DNA of 64,000 nucleotides from assembly GCA_045531905.1 (NCBI GenBank), contig JAZSEY010000026.1:1-64000 (forward strand), in the 5' to 3' direction. The DNA comes from RGIG6919 sp045531905 (lineage in GTDB: Bacteria; Bacillota; Clostridia; Lachnospirales; Lachnospiraceae). The stretch's first letter is position 1. Every line of letters begins with the position of its first letter. A model generated the notes under the pieces. It was given only the letters and a program-made list of their open reading frames with translations, ran no database searches and was not told the DNA's origin. Positions 36,558 through 43,743 of the stretch are shown here, piece after piece. The position numbers and the translations under genes were made by a program.

Positions 36558-36589
36558 TCCTACTCCTCCGTCTGTAAATGACAGACTTA

Positions 36590-38932
36590 TTATCTAGGTA
36601 CTTCTACCATAATATACGCTTCAATCTGATCTTCTTCCTTAACGTCGTTAAAGCCTTCAAATACAAGACCACACTCGTAACCGGAACGAACTTCCTTCAC
36701 GTCATCCTTAAATCTCTTTAAGGAAGCCAAAGGTCCTTCAAAGACAAGCTCGCCTTCACGGGTAATTCTTACAGTACTATTTCTCTGAACAGTACCATCT
36801 AATACATAAGAACCTGCAATAGTACCAATCTGAGATGCCTTGTATGTCTGACGAACCTCTAAATGTCCGATTACCTTCTCCTCAAAGATTGGATCTAACA
36901 TACCCTTCATGGCAGCCTCAATATCTTCGATAGCATTGTAAATTACCTTATAGAGACGTAAATCAACCTTTTCACGTTCAGCGATAGATTTTGCCTGAAC
37001 ATCTGGTCTTACATTGAAACCAATGATAATCGCATTGGACGCAGACGCTAAAATAACGTCTGACTCATTGATGGCACCTACACCTGAGTGAATTACCTTA
37101 ACAACAACTTCCTCATTGGAAAGTTTTAATAAACTTGCCTTAACAGCTTCTACAGAACCCTGTACATCAGCCTTAACAACAAGATTTAACTCTTTTACAT
37201 TACCAGCCTGAATCTGACTAAATAAGTCATCCAAAGACATCTTAGCCTTTGTATCAGCCAATAATTTTTCCTTACCATAAGCAATAAATGCCTCAGCCAT
37301 AGAACGAGCTTCCTTCTCATTCTCTGTGGCAATACAGATTTCGCCAGCATTTGGAACGCTGTGTAAACCTAAAATCTCAACAGGAACAGATGGGCCAGCC
37401 TCTTTTAATCTTCTACCCTTGTCATCAATCATGGCACGTACTCTACCATGAGCTTCACCAATGGCAACTGCCTCTCCTACATGAAGAGTACCCTTCTGTA
37501 CCAAAATAGTAGCAACCGGACCACGACCCTTATCAAGTTCGGCCTCAATTACGATACCTCTTGCTTTACGGTTAGGATTTGCTTTTAACTCCAATACCTC
37601 AGCTGTTAAAAGAATCATCTCTAATAAATTATCGATACCTTCTTTTGTATGCGCAGAAACAGGACAGAATACAGTTGTACCGCCCCAATCCTCAGCGATT
37701 AATTCATGCTCCATTAACTCCTGTTTAACACGCTCAACATTGGCACTTTCCTTATCAATCTTGTTTACTGCTACGATAATTTCAATACCAGCTGCCTTGG
37801 CATGGTTAATAGCCTCTACAGTCTGAGGCATAACACCGTCATCAGCTGCTACAACTAAGATTGCGATATCTGTAGCCTGTGCACCACGCATACGCATGGC
37901 TGTAAATGCCTCGTGTCCAGGTGTATCCAAAAATGTAATCTGCTGACCAGCCACATCAACTGTATATGCACCAATATGCTGAGTAATACCACCAGCCTCA
38001 CCGGTTGTAACAGAAGTCTCACGAATTGCATCCAACAATGAAGTTTTACCATGGTCTACGTGTCCCATTACACAGACAACTGGTGGTCTTTCCTTCATAG
38101 TTTCAGGATCTTCTTCATCTTCACGGAGTAATTCTTCGATTACATCTACTTTTTCTTCTTCCTCAGCGATACAGTTATATTCTAAAGCAATATCTGCTGC
38201 CTGTTCGAAATCTAAATCAGAATTCACTGTTACCATCTTGCCAGCCATAAATAACTTCTTGATTAACTGTGCAGCTGGTACCTTTAACTTTTCAGCAAGC
38301 TCACTTACTGTTAACACCTCTGGCAATGTAATTGTCTTAATGACTGGTTCAGCCGGCTTTGCTGGCTTTGGTGCCGGTTGTTGCTGATTGTTGTTCTTGC
38401 CATTCTTGTTATTTTGCTGATTCTGATTGTTTTTATTGTTATTGTTGTTATTCTTATTGTTTTTATTCTTTAAATTGGTATTTACCCACTGTGCCTGACG
38501 ATGCTGGTTCTTATCACCATTCTTTTGAGCATTGTCATTATTAGCATTCTTCTTATCCTGCTTTTTATCCTGCTTTTTATCCTGCTTCTTTGGCTGATTC
38601 TGTGCCTGCTTATTGTCAGATTTCTTTTCTGCCTTTTCCTTCTTTTCAGGCTTTGCCTCTACCTTTTTTTCAGGCTTAACTTCTGTGTTCTTCTCTTCAG
38701 CCTTCTTTGGTTCAGTTTTCTTAGTTTCAGTTTTCTTTTCCTGTTTAGGTTCAGCCTTTTTCTCTGCTGGCTTTGGTGCAGCAAAATGCTTCTTTACCAT
38801 ATCTACTTCTTCATCAGTTAAACCACTGGAAGAAGACTTTACTTCAACACCATTTGCATTTAAAAATGCAATGATTTCTTTATTATCTATGTTTATTTCC
38901 TTTGATACTGTATATATTCTGGTTTTTGCCAT
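36590..38932 (-). CDS. infB: Translation initiation factor IF-2
   Basis: A 780-residue GTPase that delivers initiator fMet-tRNA to the 30S subunit. The N-terminal IF2N-type domain (1-50) is followed by a low-complexity linker (about 51-198) rich in Lys, Glu, Asn and Gln, then a second IF2N-like segment (200-260). The GTPase has GHVDHGKT (290-297), DTPGHEAFTAMRMRGAQ and NKIDKE; beta-barrel domains and the tRNA-binding C-terminal domain follow. The linker holds three tandem KKQD units and a 34-residue Asn-rich stretch. Start ATG is preceded by GGAGG; it lies three bases after ylxQ. Confidence 0.98.
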   Translation of the reverse strand: MAKTRIYTVSKEINIDNKEIIAFLNANGVEVKSSSSGLTDEEVDMVKKHFAAPKPAEKKAEPKQEKKTETKKTEPKKAEEKNTEVKPEKKVEAKPEKKEKAEKKSDNKQAQNQPKKQDKKQDKKQDKKNANNDNAQKNGDKNQHRQAQWVNTNLKNKNNKNNNNNNKNNQNQQNNKNGKNNNQQQPAPKPAKPAEPVIKTITLPEVLTVSELAEKLKVPAAQLIKKLFMAGKMVTVNSDLDFEQAADIALEYNCIAEEEEKVDVIEELLREDEEDPETMKERPPVVCVMGHVDHGKTSLLDAIRETSVTTGEAGGITQHIGAYTVDVAGQQITFLDTPGHEAFTAMRMRGAQATDIAILVVAADDGVMPQTVEAINHAKAAGIEIIVAVNKIDKESANVERVKQELMEHELIAEDWGGTTVFCPVSAHTKEGIDNLLEMILLTAEVLELKANPNRKARGIVIEAELDKGRGPVATILVQKGTLHVGEAVAIGEAHGRVRAMIDDKGRRLKEAGPSVPVEILGLHSVPNAGEICIATENEKEARSMAEAFIAYGKEKLLADTKAKMSLDDLFSQIQAGNVKELNLVVKADVQGSVEAVKASLLKLSNEEVVVKVIHSGVGAINESDVILASASNAIIIGFNVRPDVQAKSIAEREKVDLRLYKVIYNAIEDIEAAMKGMLDPIFEEKVIGHLEVRQTYKASQIGTIAGSYVLDGTVQRNSTVRITREGELVFEGPLASLKRFKDDVKEVRSGYECGLVFEGFNDVKEEDQIEAYIMVEVPR
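38381..38482 (-). repeat. Low-complexity Asn/Lys/Gln-coding tract in infB
   Basis: Codons 151-184 of infB encode almost only Asn, Lys and Gln, including six consecutive Asn. On DNA the tract is a mixture of AAT, AAC and AAG triplets, a stretch likely to vary in length between strains by replication slippage. It lies in the flexible N-terminal linker of IF-2. Confidence 0.9.
38555..38590 (-). repeat. Three tandem 12-bp repeats in infB
   Basis: Three consecutive 12-base units starting at 38555, 38567 and 38579 encode KKQD-KKQD-KKQD. The first two units are identical and the third differs by one silent base. They keep the reading frame, so unit gain or loss would only alter linker length. Confidence 0.92.
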
Positions 38933-38935
38933 AGA

Positions 38936-39256
38936 TTACACCTCCTGGAATTCATCATGGTCATTATGTTTCATAATCTGAGTAGCAAAATTGGAATCTG
39001 TAACGGCAAGGGAAGCACGAAACTCCTTACCAATTGCATTTCCTAATTCTTCTTTTGTACTACATATCTGTATCGGTACACGATAAAAACTGCATTTATC
39101 GCGAAATAACTTTTTTGTGTTCTCTGATGCGTCATTGGCTACGATTACAAGTTTTGCCGTTTTTGATTTCACCGCTTTTTCCGTAGAAAATTCGCCGGAA
39201 ACAACCTTGCCCGCTCGCATTGCCAAGCCAAGCATCCCAAATGCTTTTTTATTCAA
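38936..39256 (-). CDS. ylxQ: L7Ae/YlxQ family ribosomal protein
   Basis: A 106-residue protein of the L7Ae/L30e family found in nusA operons (YlxQ). It has the start KKAFGMLGLAMRAGKVVSGE and LVIVANDASENTKK. Such proteins bind kink-turn RNA; the specific RNA target of YlxQ is not established. The start is TTG at 39256, overlapping the ylxR stop by eight bases, so translation is coupled. The C-terminal third is less conserved than in archaeal L7Ae. Confidence 0.9.
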   Translation of the reverse strand: MNKKAFGMLGLAMRAGKVVSGEFSTEKAVKSKTAKLVIVANDASENTKKLFRDKCSFYRVPIQICSTKEELGNAIGKEFRASLAVTDSNFATQIMKHNDHDEFQEV

Positions 39257-39515
39257 TTGCTTCCAACTCCTTTTTTAACGCCTCATAAACATCTGCAGGA
39301 ATCTGCTGCTTGAAAGAACGCTCCAAGCCCTTTGATTTTATAGCCTTATTAAGACACGCAGATGACTTGCAAATATAAGCACCTCTTCCATTCATCTTTC
39401 CTGTTACATCAATAGAAAAGGTATCATCTGTCTTGTGTACGATTCTGATTAAATCTGTCTTCTGTTTCATTTCCTGACAACCAATACATTGTCTTGTCGG
39501 AATTTTCTTAGGCAT
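39249..39515 (-). CDS. ylxR: YlxR/RnpM family protein (DUF448)
   Basis: An 88-residue protein with the family signature RQCIGCQEMKQK near the N-terminus and GRGAYIC in the middle. YlxR binds the RNase P RNA in Bacillus and has been described as a modulator of RNase P activity (RnpM); it is also nucleoid-associated in some reports. It lies between nusA and ylxQ, 11 bases after nusA, as in most Firmicutes. AAGTGAT precedes the ATG. Confidence 0.94.
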   Translation of the reverse strand: MPKKIPTRQCIGCQEMKQKTDLIRIVHKTDDTFSIDVTGKMNGRGAYICKSSACLNKAIKSKGLERSFKQQIPADVYEALKKELEAIE

Positions 39516-39526
39516 ATAATCACTTC

Positions 39527-40606
39527 CTACTCATCATATTCTTCGACATCATCAATATAATCGTCCATTTCTTCAGCCTGTGACTCGCTCTTAATGTCAA
39601 TCTTATATCCGGTAAGTCTTGCTGCAAGACGTGCATTCTGACCTTCCTTACCGATTGCAAGAGACAACTGCTGATCTGGAACAACTACCTTTGCACTCTT
39701 TTCATCTAAATCAACCACTACAGAAACAACATCTGAAGGGCTAAGTGCATTCTTAATAAAGATTGCAGGGTCCTCATCCCATGTAATAATATCAATCTTC
39801 TCACCCTTTAAATCACTAACGATATTATTTACTCGGTCACCCTGAACACCTACACAAGCACCAACAGGATCTACGTTGCTGTCATTTGAATATACAGCCA
39901 TCTTTGTACGAGAACCTGCTTCTCTTGCAATGCTCTTAATCTCTACAATACCATCAGCAACCTCAGATACTTCCTGTTCAAACAATCTCTTAACCAACTC
40001 AGGATGTGTTCTGGATACTAAAATCTTTGGTCCCTTACCTGTTGTCTTTACATCAACAATATAAAGCTTAATTCTGTCCTGTGGACGGAAATGCTCTGTC
40101 TTTACCTGCTCCTTTTCATTCAAGGAAGCTTCTGTTTTTTCATCCAGACTAACACGGATATTTCCCTTCTCATCATAACGCTGTACGATACCGGTAATGA
40201 CATCCTTTTGCTTACAACTAAAATGCTTAAATACTGCATTTCTTTCCTCTTCTTTAATCTTCTGCACGATAACATTTCTTGCCTGCTGTGCAGCGATACG
40301 TCCAAAATTCTTTGGTGTAATATCTACGTTGTAAATATCACCAACCTGCAACTTTTTGCTGTGCATCTTTGCTTCTTCAATGCTAATCTCTAAATTTGGG
40401 TCTTCAACAGTTTCTACAACAGTCTTTTCAGCATATAAGGTAATCTTTCCAGTCTCTGGATCCATATGTGCCTTAAAGTTATCATAGTTACCAAAATCCT
40501 TCTTACAAGCAGTAATCAATGATGACTCAATTGCCTCAATCATTACTTCTTTGCTGATTTCTTTCTCCTTTTCAATTAAATCCAATGCATCAATTAACTC
40601 TGACAT
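39527..40606 (-). CDS. nusA: Transcription termination/antitermination factor NusA
   Basis: A 359-residue factor that binds RNA polymerase and nascent RNA to promote pausing and hairpin-dependent termination. Domains in order: N-terminal polymerase-binding domain (1-125), S1 domain (about 130-200), and two KH domains (about 200-345) including the GKEGQNARLAARLTGY loop; a short acidic tail (DDYIDDVEEYDE) ends it. It lacks the two acidic repeats of E. coli NusA, as usual in Firmicutes. The ATG at 40606 has GGAGG before it; an in-frame codon 24 bases upstream does not. It follows rimP by 35 bases, and the operon leader carries a terminator-like hairpin. Confidence 0.97.
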   Translation of the reverse strand: MSELIDALDLIEKEKEISKEVMIEAIESSLITACKKDFGNYDNFKAHMDPETGKITLYAEKTVVETVEDPNLEISIEEAKMHSKKLQVGDIYNVDITPKNFGRIAAQQARNVIVQKIKEEERNAVFKHFSCKQKDVITGIVQRYDEKGNIRVSLDEKTEASLNEKEQVKTEHFRPQDRIKLYIVDVKTTGKGPKILVSRTHPELVKRLFEQEVSEVADGIVEIKSIAREAGSRTKMAVYSNDSNVDPVGACVGVQGDRVNNIVSDLKGEKIDIITWDEDPAIFIKNALSPSDVVSVVVDLDEKSAKVVVPDQQLSLAIGKEGQNARLAARLTGYKIDIKSESQAEEMDDYIDDVEEYDE

Positions 40607-40641
40607 TTTTATCCTCCTTATGTTCCTCAATCTTATTTAAA

Positions 40642-41103
40642 TTAAAAATCTAATGATAACCGAATTAATGCGATGTCCTGTCGTTCAAATACACGCTCTC
40701 CATCGTCAAATGAAAGTGTTACAGTTGTTTCATCATACGCGCTTAGGGTACCTGTAAATTCCTTAGAACCTTCTAATGCTTTGTAAAGTTTTACATCCAC
40801 ATCTTTTCCTATGCTGCGTTTAAAATCCTTTTCCTTTTTAAGTGGTCTTCCAAGTCCTGGAGAACTCACTTCTAAGATATAGGCATCTTTGATGAAGTCT
40901 TCTTCGTCTAATTTTACCTCTAAGGCACGACTAATCAGTACACAATCATCAATGTTGATGCCACCTTCCTTATCTGCATATACACGCAAATAATAGTCAG
41001 CACCTTCTTTGACATACTCCACATCTACAAGCTCAAATTGATTCTCGTCAATGATTGGAGTAACCAGTTCTTCGCAGCGTTTTTCAATATCCGCTTTCTT
41101 CAA
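40642..41103 (-). CDS. rimP: Ribosome maturation factor RimP
   Basis: A 153-residue protein for 30S subunit maturation, with N-terminal alpha/beta and C-terminal Sm-like domains. Family segments are FELVDVEYVKEGADYYLRVY, GGINIDDCVLISR and LEVSSPGLGRPLKKEKDF. I place the start at a TTG (41103): the ribosome site AAAGGTGG ends seven bases before it and no such site serves the upstream GTG/ATG at 41130/41127. The resulting MKKADIEKRCEEL start matches family length. It is first in the nusA-infB operon behind a good promoter and a leader hairpin. Confidence 0.93.
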   Translation of the reverse strand: MKKADIEKRCEELVTPIIDENQFELVDVEYVKEGADYYLRVYADKEGGINIDDCVLISRALEVKLDEEDFIKDAYILEVSSPGLGRPLKKEKDFKRSIGKDVDVKLYKALEGSKEFTGTLSAYDETTVTLSFDDGERVFERQDIALIRLSLDF

Positions 41104-41130
41104 ACTATAACCACCTTTCCTCGCCATCAC

Positions 41131-41163
41131 AAAACGAAAGAGTGGACCGAACGCCCACTCTTT
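41131..41163 (-). terminator. Terminator-like hairpin in the rimP-nusA leader
   Basis: A nine-base-pair perfect stem (41137-41145 with 41155-41163) closes a nine-base loop. On the minus strand it is followed by CGTTTTG, a short weak T-run. It lies between the operon promoter (start near 41181) and the rimP ribosome site at 41111-41118, so it can act as an attenuator. It may instead be a read-through terminator or stabilise the transcript. Confidence 0.7.
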
Positions 41164-41187
41164 AGCTTAACTCTTATGCTACTGAAC

Positions 41188-41216
41188 ATAATAGCACAAG
41201 AATTCATAAAATGCAA
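41188..41216 (-). promoter_or_regulatory. Promoter of the rimP-nusA-infB operon
   Basis: TTGCAT (41211-41216) and TATTAT (41188-41193) are separated by exactly 17 bases on the minus strand, in the gap after the rhomboid gene. The predicted start near 41181 gives a leader of about 78 bases that contains the terminator-like hairpin. Confidence 0.78.
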
Positions 41217-41235
41217 GATAAAATTTACAAGATAA

Positions 41236-41796
41236 TTAATTATGTTTATTGTATGCCCATCCATACACACCACCACAAATACCACCTAAAATATGGGTAA
41301 GCTGTGATACATTGTCCTTTGTAAATACACCAGCAATCAATTCATTTCCCAAATATAAAATGACAACCAAAATCATGGTAATTGGAATCTGTCCCTGCTT
41401 GAAACTAACCATTGATGAAAGCACAATCATCATAAATACAATACCACTTGCTCCAAGTAAACCATTTGTAAAGAAAATGGTATTGATTAATCCTGTAATC
41501 AAAGCGGTAATCAAAATCATAACGAGAATATTCTTGCTGCCGTATTTTTCCTCTAAAATTGGACCTAATAACAGTATGTACAACATGTTATTCACGTAAT
41601 GGGAAATATCAGCATGCCCTAACACGTGGCAAAACATACGAACATAGGTCAGAGGATCTCCCCAAGATGAACGATACACACAGAAAAAGGTTCTTGTAGA
41701 CACACCACCTGTTACATAACCAAGAATCAATGCAATCAATGATATAATAGCAAAGCAAAGAACCACCGGTGAGTTAAATTTAAATTTAATAACCAT
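41236..41796 (-). CDS. Rhomboid-family intramembrane serine protease
   Basis: A 186-residue membrane protein with about six hydrophobic helices. The catalytic serine is S117 in GASG (115-118) and the catalytic histidine is H168 in a later helix; the HADISHYVNNMLYILLLGPILEEKYG segment of rhomboids is also present. Both active-site residues are kept, so it is probably an active protease that cuts transmembrane substrates. It lies 21 bases after mutL, with GGAGGAAG before the ATG, and precedes the rimP promoter. Substrate unknown. Confidence 0.92.
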   Translation of the reverse strand: MVIKFKFNSPVVLCFAIISLIALILGYVTGGVSTRTFFCVYRSSWGDPLTYVRMFCHVLGHADISHYVNNMLYILLLGPILEEKYGSKNILVMILITALITGLINTIFFTNGLLGASGIVFMMIVLSSMVSFKQGQIPITMILVVILYLGNELIAGVFTKDNVSQLTHILGGICGGVYGWAYNKHN

Positions 41797-41817
41797 ATTT
41801 TCTTCCTCCTCATTTGT

Positions 41818-43743
41818 TTAATCCTGAATTCGTTTGAATTTCTTTTCTATCTCAGTCTGACTCATTTTAATGATTGTTGGTCTGCCATGTGGACAGTTGT
41901 ATGGATTTTCTAATGTCATCAATTCATCCACCAAAGCAGTAATCTCTCTATCTGTTAAACTGTGATTTCCTTTAATTGCCGCTTTACATGCCATGGTCGA
42001 TAATTTCGTAACAAATAATTCTTCCGTCACTGCTCCACTGTCATCAGACAAAGACGCAATCAAAGCAGTAAACACTTCTTTGGCAGGAACGCCAAAAATA
42101 TCTTCAGGTACTGCTCGAATTACATACTCATTACCACCAAAAGGTTCTACAGTAAATCCCATAATTTCAAATGTATTGAGATTCCGGTCCAGTGCGTCAG
42201 CTTCTGCAGGCGATAAGGTCACTACCATCGGAGGCATCAGCTGTTGAGAAAATATCTCGCTATTATGAAACTTTTTCATCAGTCGCTCATACATAACCTT
42301 CTCATGAGCAGCATGTTGATCCATAATAAATAACTGATTTTCATACTCTATTAAGCAGTATGTTTTAAATAACTGACCAATCAGACGATGTTTTGGCTTT
42401 GCCTCCTCTGTTAAAAGAAGTGTTTCCTGCTCATATACTTCTTTCTTTGGTACAGGCGCCTCATATCTTACCGGTTCCTCTGCGACCTCTGAAACAGGTA
42501 TTTTCACCTTTTCTTGCATTGGAGGCTCATGTTTTAATGGCACAGAAGGCTCCACGAGTTTTATCACAGGTTGCATCACAGGTTTTGGTGCAATAACCTC
42601 CGCCACTATCTGTTTAGGCGGCTCTACCACCCTTTTCACCTGTTCGATTCGTGCCTTTTCAAAAGGCTCAATTCTAGGTTTTGCTAAATTTTCCTTAATC
42701 TCAGCAACACGTTTTGCTGCAGTTTCCTTTGCAGTATCCGGTGTCACATTTGGAATTAATTCTTTTTGTAACAGGGCATCCCTTACAACTTTATATACAA
42801 AATGGTACAGTTTATCACTTTCACCGTAACGCATCTCCATCTTAGTAGGATGCACATTGATATCTAACAAGCTTGGTTCTAATTCAATACTTAAGGCTGT
42901 AAACGGAAACTTATGTACCATAACGAAGGTCTTATACGCCTCCTCAATAGCCTTTGTAATCACGGAATTTTTCATAAATCTTCCATTTACAAAATAATTC
43001 TCAAAACTTCTGTTTCCTTTATTTACAAATGGTTTTCCGATATATCCGGTTATTTTCATATGGGCATCCATGGCATCAATTTCAATTAAATTGGCCGTCA
43101 CGTCTCTGCCATATATCTGATATATCACATCTTTTAGTTTTCCATTCCCTGTGGTAGAAAGTTTATTCTGTCCATTTACAATCAACTGCATAGCAATATG
43201 TGGTTTAGACATAGCCAGTCGCATCACCAATTCTTGTATGTAACTGCCCTCTGTCATGGCAGTTTTCAAGAATTTCTTTCTGGCAGGCGTATTATAGAAT
43301 AAATTACGTATTAAAAGGGTCGTTCCTTCCGGACATCCAATTTCTTCCATGGCAATTTCTTCCCCGCCATGAATTTCATAGCGGATACCGGTTAGCATTC
43401 CTTTTGTTTTTGTAATCATTTCTACCTGTGCTACAGCCGCAATACTTGCAAGCGCCTCACCTCGAAATCCTAAAGAAGCAATTGAAAGCAAATCATCCGC
43501 AGTTCTCAGCTTACTTGTAGCATGTCTTAAAAATGCAGTAGAAATCTCTTCTTTACGAATACCACATCCATTGTCAGTAACACGAATAAAGGATAAACCA
43601 CCTTCTTTAATCTCTACAGTAATTGCAGTTGCACCTGCATCAATTGCATTTTCCACAATTTCCTTTACTACTGAAGAAGGTCGCTCCACAACCTCTCCTG
43701 CCGCTATTTGATTGATAGTTTCCTGGTCTAGTACTTTTATCAT
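41818..43743 (-). CDS. mutL: DNA mismatch repair protein MutL
   Basis: A 641-residue mismatch repair ATPase. The GHKL ATPase domain carries AAGEVVERPSSVVKEIVENAIDAGA, NGCGIRKEE and GFRGEALASI. A long, low-complexity Pro/Val/Glu/Lys linker spans about 345-440. The C-terminal domain has the metal endonuclease motif DQHAAHEKVMYERL and CPHGRPT near the end, so it should nick DNA as in methyl-independent repair systems. It overlaps mutS by four bases (ATGA), giving coupled translation. Confidence 0.97.
   Translation of the reverse strand: MIKVLDQETINQIAAGEVVERPSSVVKEIVENAIDAGATAITVEIKEGGLSFIRVTDNGCGIRKEEISTAFLRHATSKLRTADDLLSIASLGFRGEALASIAAVAQVEMITKTKGMLTGIRYEIHGGEEIAMEEIGCPEGTTLLIRNLFYNTPARKKFLKTAMTEGSYIQELVMRLAMSKPHIAMQLIVNGQNKLSTTGNGKLKDVIYQIYGRDVTANLIEIDAMDAHMKITGYIGKPFVNKGNRSFENYFVNGRFMKNSVITKAIEEAYKTFVMVHKFPFTALSIELEPSLLDINVHPTKMEMRYGESDKLYHFVYKVVRDALLQKELIPNVTPDTAKETAAKRVAEIKENLAKPRIEPFEKARIEQVKRVVEPPKQIVAEVIAPKPVMQPVIKLVEPSVPLKHEPPMQEKVKIPVSEVAEEPVRYEAPVPKKEVYEQETLLLTEEAKPKHRLIGQLFKTYCLIEYENQLFIMDQHAAHEKVMYERLMKKFHNSEIFSQQLMPPMVVTLSPAEADALDRNLNTFEIMGFTVEPFGGNEYVIRAVPEDIFGVPAKEVFTALIASLSDDSGAVTEELFVTKLSTMACKAAIKGNHSLTDREITALVDELMTLENPYNCPHGRPTIIKMSQTEIEKKFKRIQD

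Noticed and set aside
38359..38981. Plus-strand Cys/Leu/Phe-rich frames that look membrane-spanning
   Set aside because: They are the reverse complement of the Asn/Lys/Glu-rich infB linker, which gives Leu/Phe-rich nonsense on the other strand.
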